Source: Apostichopus japonicus (lineage: Eukaryota > Echinodermata > Holothuroidea > Aspidochirotida > Stichopodidae). From it: a stretch of DNA of 64,000 nt. A program made the position numbers and the translations under genes. Where the stretch lies: NCBI RefSeq assembly GCF_037975245.1, contig NC_092582.1, positions 2,495,001 to 2,559,000 of the forward strand, read 5' to 3'. The notes under the pieces were generated by a model. The model was not told the origin of the DNA. It ran no database searches and saw nothing but the letters and a program-made list of their open reading frames with translations. Below are positions 1 through 15,650 of this stretch, piece by piece. Position 1 is the first letter of the stretch. Each line of letters starts with the position of its first letter.

Positions 1-1683
1 GACCATAATTGAATATTCTTGCTGACGTATATCAAGGAAAACTGGATTCTCTTTACATGCTACAGTCGATTCATTTCCTAGAATATCGTATAGAACGCAT
101 TAAACATAATTCTATTTTAAAGATGTTTTACCCAAAATAAGAAAAACATAATGAAGAAAACGCTGGTTTTTTAGTTTAAAGTTCTGATTACTCTTGCTTC
201 GTTGAGACTTTATCAGAACACTTTTATATAAACTCTTTGTGTAAAGAATAACATTTAAAATATTTCTCTAAAGTTCTAGATGACCGACTTTTTACATCGA
301 AATTGAACTATGTGATATAAGTCGCTAGACATCTCACCATACTTAGGAAACAAGAAACAAGATATAGTCGAAAGAGAGGCAACATTCTGTTGACATATTA
401 GAGTCAATTATGCTGATGTATTGTATACTCAAACGTGATAGCATGGAAGATGATATGGTGTCTTAAAAGATTATAGATAAGTATATAGCTCCTCTTATCC
501 TATATCCATCCAGCAAAACGAACGAATCCTATCACGGTCCTCTCGGTTGATGTATGGATGTTCATCTAGCCTCATTAATGGCATTTCGCGCTATCCCAGC
601 CAAAGATTATGAGGGCCCCTCTCGTCACTTTCCACCAGTGTGTATATTTAGCGAATTTCTGTAAAACCAAAAAACCAAAAAGAAGAGAAGGGGGAAAAAA
701 GCAGCAGAAAGGAGAAATACCCTCTAAGTTAATTTCTGTGGACGTTGAGTGGAACTTTTACGACTGTGCACTCACTGTGCGTTAAATGTACACAATCGTC
801 AAACCTCGACGGCAATTCTCGCGCAGAAAGTAACAGAAAATGCAAAGGAAAAGAACATGACACCCGAGATGTCGGACAGATTTTGGTAAAAGATAATAAA
901 TTTTCACTTACCTTGTGATGATGTCGTAACCGCAATTGGTATACTTTGGCCGGTAAAAACAAAAAAAAACCGTGGAACTATTAAGGCTATTTTACTGTAA
1001 AAAAAAGATTTATAAAGGTCTTTTTCTTGCGCGGGTTTGGACGTTGGGGTTGATGCAACCGGCATTTATTTTGGCATCTTGTAGTGATCAAAACTCACTT
1101 GTCACAGTGCCGCTTCGTATATGTTTGGTAGTTAGAAATAACGGCGTGTTGAAATCTGTTGTGGCAGCCCAGACGCGCGGTGCATCAACACTTTGAGGTA
1201 ATTTGCAAATCACGGCCTGGAATTTATGCTCAAGGTTTGCCGCTCTCTCTGTCTATCTACCTTCTTTTTTTTTCTTTTTTTCTTTTTTTTTTCTTTTTTG
1301 TGGTTCGTAGAATTCATCACCAGATCTATTCATCGTAGACAATTATTAGCTTTTGTAAGCGGTAACTGAAAGTTATTCTAAACATGTTATTGACATTGTG
1401 GAAACACCTGTTTTTGCTTTGTACTCATTCTTTAGAGCTCTATTGTGTTCTTGCACTCTTTTGTGTACTTTGTGTTATGATGTTTCGTAACACTGTTAAG
1501 ATAACATACACAAACAACAGATGTAATATTATGCAGCTGTATCTAATTGTGACTATAAGCCTATATTAAAAACTAACAGGACCCAGGCTGTTCTTAACAA
1601 ACCGTGGAGTTAGAGATTCATGTCATGGCGTATAGTAAGAGAAATTGGCGCGGAAAATGCATCCCAGTCTCAGATTGAATGGA

Positions 1684-2527
1684 TCCCTACCATGGGCGGC
1701 GATCCTGGGGGGGGGAGGGGGATATATCCCCCCATGAAAATGGGTGGAGGGGATGTAATACACCATATCCCCCCCACCAAATGCCAGGGATAAGAATATT
1801 TTCATGCCTTTATATGCATCATCGTGAATGTACGGCTCTTTTTTAGCTTCATTTCTCGCCTACCATAAACGCAACGCTTTTCAAATAAACCGTCTTTATA
1901 AAGCGAGAATAGTTGACTGTAGGCTTCATTGGCCCTATAACAACAAAATGTATTATTGCGCCCACGGTATTGATATAGTACATATATGCACCCTCATAGT
2001 ATTCATATAGGCCCTATAGTAGGCCTACACACGTACATGTTCCCTCGAACAGCTGAGAATCTCATGTAACCAGGGTAATGCTTAATACACGTTTCACCTG
2101 GATGCCCTAGCAATCGGTACCTAGTAATGTAACTATGTGTAATTGTGTATTGCATGTGTATAGGCCTATAATAGCCTGCATGAGGCCATTTTCTTCATCG
2201 AATAATATAAAAGTGCTCTCGAATATTCTAACGTAGCGCCTGAAACAAGACTGACAGGGGCAATTTTCCCAAAATAACACCCGAAATTAAAAAAAAAAGT
2301 ATTTTGGATCCTGATTATGAGATATTTCGGACATGATATCCCTATTTTACAGTTGGGTATATGCCGCTTGGAAACCTCGGGAAGTGCCGTTTCCGGCCAT
2401 CTAGAGGGTTTGTAAATCCCAAAATTTTCTTGTACGCTTCGCGCCAATCCTGGTGGCGCTACGCTTAGATAGTCAACAAGGTCATATCCCCCACTCGGAA
2501 GTACGGATCGCCGCCCATGATCCCTAC
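1684..2527. repeat. Inverted pair of a G/C-rich repeat flanking about 0.8 kb
   Basis: CATGGGCGGCGATCC followed by a G-run and GGGGGATAT occurs near 1690-1725 on the plus strand. The same CATGGGCGGCGATCC, with TGGGGGATATGACC, reads on the minus strand at about 2480-2523. These could be the diverged ends of a non-autonomous element. The interior includes a C-rich palindromic stretch (1720-1790) and CTTCGCGCC/TGGCGCTACGC near 2437-2465. No protein is recognised inside. Confidence 0.4.
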
Positions 2528-5500
2528 AACATTGCTTACTTAACTGACCGAGTATTATGCAACCTTTTTTGTTTGTCGACAGTTACTCAAATTTAAGTTA
2601 GGATTCGGCAAAGTGACAAGTATAGGTCTAACATTATTTACCATTGCAGCAAATTTGTTCCGCCTCATTTCATTCTTCCATCCCTGGTATCTGGTGCTGG
2701 TAGGCCTATCCGCCAGTCTTATTATATATCTATTAATGAAACTGACCTACATTCCGATACATTCTATCGCGCATTCCTTTTTATTCCCCCAAATAGAAAA
2801 AAATCCTTAAAGATGTCTTTTGAAATCAGCAGTCGGACTTGCCTGCTTAGCCCACTCAGCACAGTATTGAATTCTAATATTTTCACTCGTGGCTAGGTAA
2901 GGGATATTGAAGTACGAGATATGCGGGCTACACACACTTTGCATCAGTGTAACGTGACTTGGCATCCGTGTAAAGTATGTTGTGGTGTTTCTGTTTTTCA
3001 GAAATTACAGAGTGGGTGGGTGTCCACGTAATCTAACAATACAAAACATATGAGTATTGTTTACTATAGTTGTTTCAATAATGCAATTGCACTGTAAATT
3101 TATCTTAGAAAAGTAAAATAATGATAAAGAAAATGATTTGATTTCCTTCTTTTCTGCCATGACACCAAGAATAAATTATGCATAGGCATCGAGATTGTCA
3201 TAAAATATTTGCGGTGGCAGTGTTCTTCCAAATACGGATAATGAAAAATAAATGTTTTAAATTTGGGGAGATTAATGAGGATCAAAGGGGTGAGCAGAGG
3301 GGTTTAAATAGGTGGGCAACTCGAATCATAGAGAACATCCCACTACCACCTCCCCCTACTCCCTCCCTACCACACGTTTCATACATCTATGAGTAGGCAT
3401 ATACTTTTTTGCTTGAACTTGGAAAGAAAGAAAGAAAGAAAGATATCAAATTGTTTACACTCGTGATATTGACTAGAAATCAACTTTATCAAACCTCCTC
3501 AGGGATCTCCTTCTGCCACGAATCGAAAGCATTTTCATAAATCCCAGATTGAATATTTGGTGGCGAAATATTTTACGACAATCAAGTCAAAATGGTAAAA
3601 TAGATATTAAACCCATATTCAATGTCATTTGATATGGCCTTCTCCTCTTCCTTTTTTTTTTTGATAATTATTTCCCCTAGTTTGTGTTTCGAATTTAACC
3701 ATCATTTATATAAGACAAACACGTAAATGAAGCTACAAAAGGTTGCCCTTAGTAAGATAGAGATGTCACACGTTTGATTCTTGTGACAAACTGTATAAGA
3801 TATGGTCACTTTTCCACAGCTGTGATTCATTCGCCTAGTGTATTCCTTTGTTTTTCTCGTCTCGGGCAGAAATGTAATCAAAATGAATATCCCTTTTTGA
3901 AAACCAAAATATTAATTTCCACAATTCCAAGACTTATGATGCTTTAATCTATAATGGTTGCCGTTTGCTCATGTTTTTCATACACATAACGTATGGTAGC
4001 ACCGTGGTGTGAAAGTGTCAGCAAATTTTGTATTAGGTATATCAACATACCCAGAGATTTGTCACTTTTATTTGTCCCAGTCAAAGACAGAAATTAATCA
4101 ATGGTGTAATAATGATCCTTTTTGAAAACTAAAGTATTGATTTTTTATTTTTTATTTTATGACTCTATTTTACATTGGAGCAGTTGTCGGGTTCTGTTGT
4201 GTTTCTTTGTAAGTGTATTGTTTTATGCATGATTGTTAGACTGTAAAAGTACAGTGTTGTTTTGTACATTGCACATATTATATTAACAAGTATGGTACCG
4301 TATGGACCTCATTAGACATATTCATAGTGCGATAGATAGCTTAACCAAATTAACAAGATTAAAATGATTTTTTTCTCTAAAATCTTTCTCCTTTTTAAAT
4401 TTTTTCCCCCTATTTTCTATTATGTCTACTGCTATTCAGAATGGTCATCTGTTGATTAAACTTCTTCCTTTTTGTTCAGTAATTCCCATGTTTACGTCTT
4501 TTACTGTTATTTCTGTAAATTTATAATACTGACATTGGAGACATAGGGAGGCCGCAGTGATTGTTCAATCACTAGCGGATTTAGCCCTAGGAAAGGAAAA
4601 GATATGGCTATGGATTAAGTTTTTGTCTTCAGAACGGAAGAAATCAAGTTACTTGAGCCCCTTTGTGACAGTTTATGGTCAGCTGCAGAAATGATACTCG
4701 CTCTGGATATAGGTGACTTAATGTGTATAGAGTATTGCTATATACACTACCCATACATTACTACTTGCAGTAGTGTAACATTCAGGAACAATTATCGGAC
4801 AATTACCAAAGGAAAGATATGTTATTATTAATAAAAAATATCATTTAGATGATATGTAAACAATGTCACACAATGTCAAACATTAATTCATGCAATTTAC
4901 AATACAGTATTACATAACTTACAAATAGGCTATTAAAAAAATTCACCATGAAAGGTTTGTCAGTTGGTCGCACATATGACATTGCGTCTGTGTTTGTAAA
5001 CAGGCTGAAGTACAAAAATGAAGAACATGAAATGAACGTGTAAAGTATATGGTTAGTTTTGTCATGAGCATAAATTTGGAGGTTTTCTGGATCTTGGAAT
5101 AATTACATATTTTAATATTATTTTGTCATTTTATTAGATTTTTTATTTTACGAATAAAATCCTATATGTAAGTCGAGTTAGACTCCCAGTTTCGCGTACC
5201 TGATCCAACAGTAAAGTATCTGAAGGTTTTTTTTTTCTTTAAATAGGTTGAATCAATATTGCCCCAAGGAAAGAGAATGAAGCGCGTGTGTAAGTCAAAG
5301 ATCTTAGGCAATAGACCGCTTGGTTGTACTTTATAAGCAGATCCATATACCTATTATTATTATTATTACATCTTTCAATGGACACCTTAAGACCTAACGA
5401 CTGCAATGCGAGATAGACCCTATATTAAAGGGCAACTAAATAGATATAGGTCTATACATTACATAAAACACCGATAATAAACCGCATTAATCATCTAAGG

Positions 5501-5718
5501 TAGATGGAGAAAAAATATAAAATTTGGTACACATCAATATCGTTTCAGTTTGGAGACAAAATCGCAATATCAACTTCCATTATTTCTTTTCTTTTGTCTC
5601 CTTCTTTGAGCTGAAATTGATATTAATTTTAAACGTGACGGTTGATAAGCTTATTGTCTCTTGATAAACTATACGGTATTAAGACAGGATTTATGGTTAT
5701 TAGTAGTACTAAATCTAG

Positions 5719-5847
<129 letters not shown>

Positions 5848-7821
5848 CTTATCTAAAACCAGTTTTCCAGCATATTATAGAAATGCCTCAAATGTAGCCT
5901 TTTCTATCTGACATCTCTTTAAGTTTTCGTTGAACAGCTTTGATTATCCAGAGATTCACCTGATTACTTTCAAATTCTTTTCTCACATGGTGAAAGTTTC
6001 TTTCAAAAGCACCGACCTGAAACGTGATTGGCTTCTTTTATAGCCTGTGTACAATATGTCGACAGATTCTAACTGAGTCAGTACAGCAAGCATAGGAAAC
6101 GCGGTTATAAACACAAAGTATAAACACTTCCTCAATGCTAATATGAAGATCTGTGGTTTATATGTGTATCTGTGGTTATATATACGTAACCTATAACGTG
6201 AATTTATTTATATATATATATATATGTGTGGAAACCCCTTGAGTATATATGCAAGCATAAGACAAAAGCATCTTCACTTTTTGCTTTCGAAATTTCAATC
6301 AAATTTATATCATCTGATGCGATTACATTTTTTCTTCCTAAATTGAGATCGAGTTGAAATTTGATAACTTATCTCCAATCCGAGCTTAATAGAACGTCTG
6401 TTCAGTCGTTCCTGGAAGTATTTAATTGGAATATTCGTTTAGGCTATATACTTCAGACCATCAAAATGGAACACTGTCTAATTTTAAAAAGAGGGGAAAA
6501 AAAGAAGCTACAAAAGTTATAAGAAAAAAAGAAGCCCGAGGTTAAATTAATACCACCTTTCGTTTTTATGATTTGAAGGAAAACAGACACTTTTTTTTAA
6601 CTGGATATTTTTTACCGTTTGAAGTTTTACATCTCAAATTAATATTTTCGTCTTACTGTCGGCTACTGAAATGTCATATAATGTCAATATAGTTTCCAGG
6701 CAGGTGAAACGAGGGTTTTGGCCATTATTTTTCTCCTTTATTTTTTACCATCGTTGCTGTAAGAAAGAAAGAAAAGATAAAAGAAAAAAAAACACACACA
6801 AAAAGGGTAACATGTACTTCGTATATACTACTGTATATAACGTGTATATAAACGTATACATAATCCACTAGTTGGTATCGAACTCACGCGAATAAATTTC
6901 CCTGGTTGACCTATAGGCGTCCTGCGTTGCCAAAATTAGCCGAAGGAAGCAAAATAAGGCGAGGGATTTGGTAGATAAAAGAAAACAGTAGCCATGTTAA
7001 GTAAAGTGGAAAATTGAAAATGCGAACGAAATATTACACACCTGTCCACACCAGTGTTGTGTATATATGATTGATAAAAAATTGAGCGGAAAAATAAAGG
7101 GAAAAAAAAGAAAAATAAAGTGCAGAGAAAACGAGAGAGAATGGTGAAGGTGGAGAGAGGTGAAGAGAGAGAGGGACTGATGATGAATTGGGTCGTATTA
7201 AAAATTAAATCATATCATGGAAGTGAAGTTATATCGTATATAAGTTTGGACATAAAGGTGTGTATATATAGGCTTACATCACTGTTAATTTCCATAAAAT
7301 TGAGAATTCCACGCTTTGAGAGGTAATGAGAAGGAACCAATCCTTTTTTGAGTAGTTGAAATCACTCGTATCAAAATAGTGACTACATATCATTTTACTC
7401 TAAAAACGAGTGAGTTATTTCACTCTATTTTCGATCTTGATATGCTAGAATTCACTTTAACTGAGGTAATGGGAAGGCTGAAATCACTACACAAAAAAAA
7501 GGTTAGTTATTTGTGGACACTCTCAAGAAGTGCATTTTCACTCTTTGGAATAAAGATTGGAACTAAAGTGAAAATGATAGTGTCATTTAACCTTTAAGAT
7601 GGAAGACACAGCATAGTTGTTTGTAGGGCTGCCAACAGGTTTGCAAGCACCAATTTTGTGGGAGGGGGAGGGGGTGTGCTAAGGTGTTCTGTCATCCAAG
7701 GATTGGTAGCCCCTCCTTTTTGATAAATTTTGATAAATGGAGGATGCTTTTCAAATCTTGTCCTATGGGACAATTCAGAACTAGTCAATGTCTTACCATA
7801 GACGTACATTTCGTAATGGCA

Positions 7822-7823
<2 letters not shown>

Positions 7824-7899
<76 letters not shown>
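7824..7899. repeat. (TA)n microsatellite
   Basis: Uninterrupted TA tract of about 76 bases. Confidence 0.95.
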
Positions 7900-7901
<2 letters not shown>

Positions 7902-10900
7902 TACCTAAATATTTAAAACAAACTTTACTTGTTTGCATGTGACAAGGTCTTTCCTTTAGTAGTAGTAGTAGTATTTTGGCCTTTACGACCATGTATATGG
8001 TATAAGTATAGCCTTTATTCGCCTATCGAGTATATCTAAACGCACATGGCTATGGAGTGCGTCATACACGTTGATTATTATATTATGTGCATTCGACAGT
8101 CCAGTTTGCTGTGTTCCACATAATCACAACGCACATACACTAGAACATTGGCTGAAGCTTATCCCTCACATCATAATTGGTTCAATGAGGAAAGATTTTT
8201 GCGATCTCTAGGCTAACATTATAAGGGAAGAGCCGACAGTATGTTCAACACTCTCCCTGTTTTTGTCCGACTAACAACTGTAATTTATTTTTTTTCTGTG
8301 GTTAAGATTAGCCCTAAGGATGAGCAACCGGGTTCTCAAAGTAACTTTACAATAATCTAGCTATATAGGAAGTGAGCTACTTTACACAGAGGAGAGCATT
8401 TGATTCAACCACACACTCACTCACCAAAGTGAAATGAAAGGGAAAAAAAGGTTTTATAAAAGCGAAGGATGGCTGGCGGTTACCATCCTTTCATCAAGGG
8501 TAGCATAAAATCCTATTTGGTATTCAAGACCAATATCTCCCCCTTCAAACCGCTCGGGTATTTCAAGGCAAATATATTGCATATTAAAGAGTTCTCCTTG
8601 GAAATCAGTACAACTCGCGGCAGGCCAATATTATTAATAGATATACGAACGTGGCAAGACATGCACTTTGTGTTTTGTAAAAAAAATATTAACAGTGAGA
8701 GGATATAAAGGCGATATGTTTGTATTCGAGGAGTTTGTGTTCGTCATATGGGTATATTATTATTGTTACTAGAATAATATAACGTTTGTTATTAAACTAG
8801 AAATAATAGAAAGAACTAAAAGAAAAGACCAAAGAACAGATTTGGTTATATTTACTTAAATGATTTTAAATTGTAGGTATTCTCATGGGAGGCGGAATAT
8901 GTCATACGTCCATTTGCTTAGATTATGTGTTATATAGCTAAGCGCAAATTCGTATTGTTAAATTACTATCAATTCAATTTAAAAGTAATATATATTAGTA
9001 AGACTAGCAGTATCGTAGTAAACATCTACTTGGGTACTTTGGGTATCACCCCTACCCCCCCCCACCCCACAACACACACGTAAGGTACCAGTCTATCTGT
9101 AAGGGTGACAACCTGTCGTAAGAGAATAAATAAATATAATAAACTACAGGTCAATGCACCACACATTCAAGTTATCGGTTATACTAAATAACCTGAAACA
9201 GTATACAATTAAGGATTAAATAACTCCGCTCCTTTACGAGGGGAGACAGATGTTTGTGGTGAGAGAGATAGGGATAAGGTAGTTTCAATGACCATAAACA
9301 TGGACAACAAAAATGCTAGATTAGTAACCGTATAGCGTAAAATATCTCTTTTACTTTACATTGGGTTTTAATTTTTGGTGGTAGAGTTAGTGAGTAACAT
9401 ATTACTAACATTGTGAAAAAAATTATGTATATTTATTTTTTATTTATTTGGAATAGATACTAGCTTGAAATCGGCTACGTATTGTTCACGCCTCGTGCCT
9501 TTCGTTAAATAATATAAAAAAAAATCTAGTCAGTACAAGTCATATTATCTGAGTCTTTTGATATCATGTCACACCAGGGTGGACCCCCTTCTACTGCGAG
9601 AAGATTATTAGTAGTAAGAGAACCATTATGGCAGAGGGATGCAGCTTTCCTTTAAGTGAACATATTCTCGAAATGGTAGCCTCTTAATTAACAGAGAGCG
9701 ATTAATATCGTTACTTCCTGACGCCGACCTGTTCACTCGATACACGAATGGTAACCGAACCGCGTCTACGGTAGATGTAGTACGGATGAGCTTAATAGCC
9801 ATTTGTCAAAACACAGAGTAAAACGTTCTATAGCGCAAATTATTTATAGTTAAGGTTTCTTGCTGTTATCGCCAAATGTGACGCGGGGGAAAGACGGATT
9901 GTACAATGTTGGTCAAAATTTATTACAGCACAAGGCCATGTGCAGAAAATTGGAAATTGGGGAGTAAAGGGAATGGGGGGGGGGGGCGGGTGGGGTATGG
10001 AAAGAAAAGGTGAAAAGGGGTATGCCTATCATTTGTGTTTGCATTGTACCTTAATTAAGTTTATTAAAATCGTAATGAAATCTCAATATCTGCCAACTTA
10101 TAAACATTATTTATTATTATTTTTAATAAGAAAAGGCATAACTTTTAATGAGCATGTTATATAATTTTTCTTACTTCATTTAATGACCATACTGATTTTA
10201 AATATATCCTTGAAATTTAGAATTTCATTTACTGTCATTGTAAAGATTAATTGGTCAACTTCCACCCATAAGAGTTTTTTTTATGTTAATGTATAAGATA
10301 TACCATACAACCATTTGAAATATAAAACAAGTTCTGACATTTTATGCCGCCAGAAACCTCTGTAAAATTCATAACTACTTGAAATATTATTACGAAACTC
10401 CTAATATGGCTCGATTTTAATTAGGATATGTTGTTCATGCTGGTTTATGTCTAACTACAAATATCTAAAGTGAATATTACAAAACATGTCCAGTTTTATT
10501 AAGCTCTCAATTAAATGAAAGAAAAATATCCCCAAAACGCAAAGGGTAACTCCCGCTGAGGTCATTTATGAATAAGTTTGATCATATTGCATATCTGGTC
10601 GAAGCTATATCTGTTAAGACATCCAGACCAAACGCGACATCACAGTATGACTGTAAGCTAACAGTAACCGATTTTAATTAAGTAAGCTATAAAACAAAGG
10701 TGTAATTTACCAGTTCCACCATAAAATAAACTTCTCTACTTGTACAGAATGGACACAAAAACATATAGAATAAAAGTGGAAGAATGTAGACACAGCTAAT
10801 TTTGATTGTCAAAGACCATCTAAAATAACGTTCATCTATAAATTACCGTACTATGCCATTTTTAGTTTTATCGACAAAAATTAATCTTTCAGCATAAGGA

Positions 10901-12796
10901 GTTCATTAATTCAAACGGCTGGACGGGATTTTAGCACACCTACCATCTGGTCAGCTGATCAGACACAACACAAAGTTCAGTAGCACAAACAATATTTTTA
11001 TAATCTCAAGTTTGATCTTCGCAATGTCCTTACAAAATCTCCCAAGCTGGTGTTAAAAGCCAACGTGGAGTCCCCCCTTCGGCATTTAACGTGATAATAA
11101 ACATGTTGGATTTATTCATTCATAGTCATGTAAAGTTCAGATCAATTTGGATTTCATCGAACGTGTCCTTTAAAAGAGCAGTCTACACATTTGGTTTTTT
11201 GTTGGTTTATTTATTTGAGAAAGAGAGGTGGATACGGGAATAGATGTAGAAACATTTCCCTCATTATTGACCTTGGAGAAAAGAACATAACATTTCTGAC
11301 AAAAATCGAATTTTTAAGTCAGGTTCAGTCTATTTATATCATAGATTGGGAGATCCCATTCAACGCTTATTTTATGTCAACTTATTTGATGATAACTCTC
11401 TGTTTTCGGTTCTTAAGAGATCTAGTCTTGATCAAATAAAACAACAGGAACTGTTGGTAGAATGTATGACGTCACATTACCGAAACGCCAATTAAGTATT
11501 CACAGGTTTACCCATTCTGATACAGCCACACAATTTGACAATAAATGAATATTTTCAAAATATTAATAATAATAATAATTATATGAAGAAGATAATAAGA
11601 TAACAAGATATCGAATCATGTCTGATCGTTTTCACGTCACATTTACGGTATGTCTTTTATCAGTTCAAATGTACATTAATTGAAAGTAAACTGATATGTA
11701 TTCTTGTTGAATTTGAATAAGATGTATCCACATTACAACGAAAGCGTTGCAGAAAATTTTAGTCCAGTTAAACTCCTCGCTATTTCCCACAGAGCATTAA
11801 TAACCACTTTCAGAACCGACTTTTTTCGTGTTGCTAATCTGACTGTGTTGACTGGAACTTCAAGTTGATTGCCTCTATCGTCTTTTTGAAGAAGAAATTG
11901 AAAGTTTTTTGTTTTTTTGTTTTTCTCCTTCCTTAATGGCATTTTTCATACCAAACCTTGCTTTTTTTTGAAGTACAGCTATACGTCATATTAATCACAC
12001 GATTAACTGTCACAAGATCTCCACTTCAGTTTTCTTTCTGTATTAATTAAAGAACAATGAGAGACGTTGATTAGGATTTTATAGTCATCCCATTTGTCAA
12101 TAAAATTGTCACATGAGCTTCACGGGGAATTGGAGATTTATATCTAAATGTCTTCTCATCTTTGAAAGGCATGTTTAAAGGGACTATAGAATGTAGCTAT
12201 GAAAATTAATCAAAAGATTACTTTGCATTAATTCTTATAATGAAAAACAAAAGGATCTTCATTACATTACCATGGAAACGATTAGATTATACTCTAACAT
12301 TGCCAAGAAAGGTTTAAAGGTTTAAATCTTAGCCAACTGTAAGCTATAAATTATTCAGCAAAGTATCATTCCTATAGAGTTTGGCGTCAGTAAATAGTCA
12401 CGTTAATACTTCACGTGTAGTAGTTTCACGAAACTTATGCATGCTTGTTGCGTTTATTTTACTCTGCTTTATCGAAGGAATTAGTTCGTCGAGGACACAC
12501 ATATTAAGTATCGTAAGGTTAACGTGAAACAAACGTTAATGTGGTCGAAAATAACCATTAAGTTTTCATGGATAATTAATTAAAAAACGTAGGTTTCAAT
12601 CAAAAATACATTACGTCATGTAAACCTTGCATTTGTTGTCAAACGTGTGGCATATATAGTTTTAATCATGTATTATGTCCATTTTCTCTAGATCAGATGC
12701 CCTATTACTGAAAGATATTTTACTTTTAAGGGCTCTATAGATAATATTGAAATATAACTAAAATAAAATATCCCGCTTTCATTAGTCATTACTATC

Positions 12797-12798
<2 letters not shown>

Positions 12799-12831
<33 letters not shown>
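12799..12831. repeat. (TA)n microsatellite, short
   Basis: TA tract of about 33 bases. Similar short tracts occur at 6209-6226, 13179-13196 and 28528-28547. Confidence 0.9.
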
Positions 12832-12833
<2 letters not shown>

Positions 12834-15559
12834 CATGTATCACATTTTGCCATGTGATGTTATGTAAATAAAATGTCAGCTTTCTTATAGTGTGTATCTA
12901 TACATACAGATAGACTAGTCTTCTTAATGAAGTAACACATATATATGTAGGGTGTGAATCTACCGGCGGGATTTCGAAATAAATTTACGAGTCTCGCCGA
13001 GAAAACGTTCAAATTTACAACAGGGACTTGGATATGACTCTGATTTATGGCTGATGTTGAGAATCTTTGTATCCGGTTACATAATGAATTAAAAATTTGA
13101 CGTTTATCGTTTGGCCAGATTCTAATATGAAGTGTATGGGTACAATGATTTATAAGATGGGGTGTATTTTTTGGGTATGTATATATATATATATATGCTA
13201 TCTACGAAGATGTTCCATTTAAAAACAAATTGATATGGACTGCTATAGATCACGCAATGTGAACATACGTATGATAATATCTTTTTAGCTGTAAAGGAAA
13301 TATAACTGACAATTCAAAATGCTAATCACTAACATTAATTATATCATATTTACAGAGTAAGTATAGTTTCATAACCTTCCAAAAATATATAAATTGTATT
13401 CATGTACTCAACTTTAACCTTCGAACTATAAAATTTCTACAAATTTTTGTTCAAAAATATTTCCCCCGGATATGAATTCCAAGATATGAAATATTAACAT
13501 AGATAATTAAATATCTCAGTAAGAAAAAAATTGTAGTGGGTATGGAGTAATGTAACAGTTTGAAGTATGAACAAGGCTTAATAATTAAGCTTTAAAATCC
13601 CTAACGCTTTCTTTGGGCACTCATACGATATCACAAATAGACCCCACCCCATCCTTAGCCCCACCCTACCCCCTACCACACTCCTCCACTATACATAATT
13701 AAAATACAATGATGTACTAATCCTGATTACTTCTTTGATAAATTTCCGTAATGTTATAGTGAGCTGTTCATAACCATTTGGTGAAAATAATAATTGGGTT
13801 TGTATCAAATTGTAATAGAAATAAATGTTAGGTATACATTAAATAACACAGACGATATACTGTTCAAATACACCACAGCCTAGTTTTTTAAGTCGAGTTG
13901 CTTTCTAGGCATATTCCAATTCTGTAAGGTCAGATTTATAAATGGTCCTTAAATGGTAAAAAAAAAAAATTATATGAAACTTATGCTACACAAAATGAGA
14001 ATATTTGTGTCATTCACATTTTCACCCAAGAAACATCGTGATGTCCCTATTGATTTTGCAATCGCAATAAAAAACGAACATATGGCATTGAAACGCAAAG
14101 GAGAGAGAGAAAAAGAATCATATTTTCTGAAACAATATTTCGAGGAAATATCCCGACATTCGGACGCCTCCAGTTAAAACCTCGCCGGGATTTTATCTGT
14201 TGTTTTTAGTGCACTTGGATTAATTTCGAATACGCCAGGTATAAACTTAGACGGGAAATAAGTCAGTCTATTGGCCTTCGGGTTTTTGTGTTTTAAGCCC
14301 TTATGTAAATACAAATTAGTATTTTATTGTAAGTTATACGTTCCGATTTTAAATATCAGATCAATTTCAATAGAAATATCAATAAAAGTTGGCGATTTTC
14401 AAAAAAATAATAATAATAAAAATCGTCTAAAAGTCCGTAATGGTAGAGGAACGAATGCGAAATTCATTCATGCAATGAATGCTGTTATAACGGCTTATTA
14501 GGTCGGTCGTATCTATCAACATTATGAATTCAAAACTTAAGGATTTTTTTCAATGGACTTATATCATGGTAACGTTAAAGTTGATAAAAACGTATTACAA
14601 TCTTGATCATGTATTCACCTTTGGAATTTTTTAATTTTTTTTAATATTTGTTTTGAAGAGTGAATTTTCGACGTAAATCATTTAGCGGTAGACAGTATTG
14701 TTGTCAAGATCCTTCTAATCGAATGATTAATACTAATTCTTTAATTTAATTTATTGAAGTCATCTTTTAAAGAGCAGGGATGAATACCAGCACGTGGCAC
14801 ATTTACTCATGTAGCCAATATGATATATTGCTAGTATTTATGACGTCAGATAAGTTCAACCAATCAGGTGTAATGAGGAAATTCCCTCCATACTGCTGCA
14901 CATTAAAAAGCCTGTAAACAAGAGGACATTTTTACTCTATTTTGGAGCTAACGTTGTAGGATTTCACAACCAGGAAGCAGAAGATTGCACTGCGCAAATG
15001 AGTGATCATAATGGACACTCTGCAAAGAGTGAATTCTCAATCTTTAGAATTAAGAGTGAATATAGGGTATATTCGATACTATAACAGGATATATAGAACC
15101 CTTATTGCGGCCATCTTTAAGACCATGCCTTATGAAATTATTTTATGATATTAAATCGCATCTATTATTTGCAGATCTGCACCGCCTTCACTAATAAAGC
15201 GCTTTTTGCACTTGAACAACGATATATAGCATAGAACTTGAGTGCGACCATTCTTGAAAATATTGTAGTCTTTTAGATTTAGCGGAGATCAATCTTAGTC
15301 CTCCCTCTTCAACGTATATCGATGTTTGAAGAGAGATATATGGGGTTGACAGCCGTGACTAATTCATTTACAAATAAAATAGGAAAAATCTCAAATAAGC
15401 TGCGTCGAACCAAGACTATATATTCGCCCTGGTCAGCTATAGAATATGTGTAAGTTTGTAATTTGCGAATCTGTACAAAAGGTTCACTTTAGAATCTAGG
15501 GTTTGATACAATGACAAAAAAGATTTCATCCTGGGAAGTAAGATGACAGAATTGTTAAT

Positions 15560-15650
15560 GGAGGGTGAGGGAGGGTGAGGAGGTGAGGGAGGGTAAGGGA
15601 GGGTGGGGGAGGGTGATAAGGTGGGAGGGTGGGGGTTCAGGGTCTAGGGG
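15560..15650 (+). repeat. G-rich GAGGGTGAGG repeat
   Basis: Irregular repeats of GAGGGTGAGGGAGGGTGAGG with many GGG runs at short spacing, so the plus strand could form G-quadruplexes. No gene is tied to it. Confidence 0.7.
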
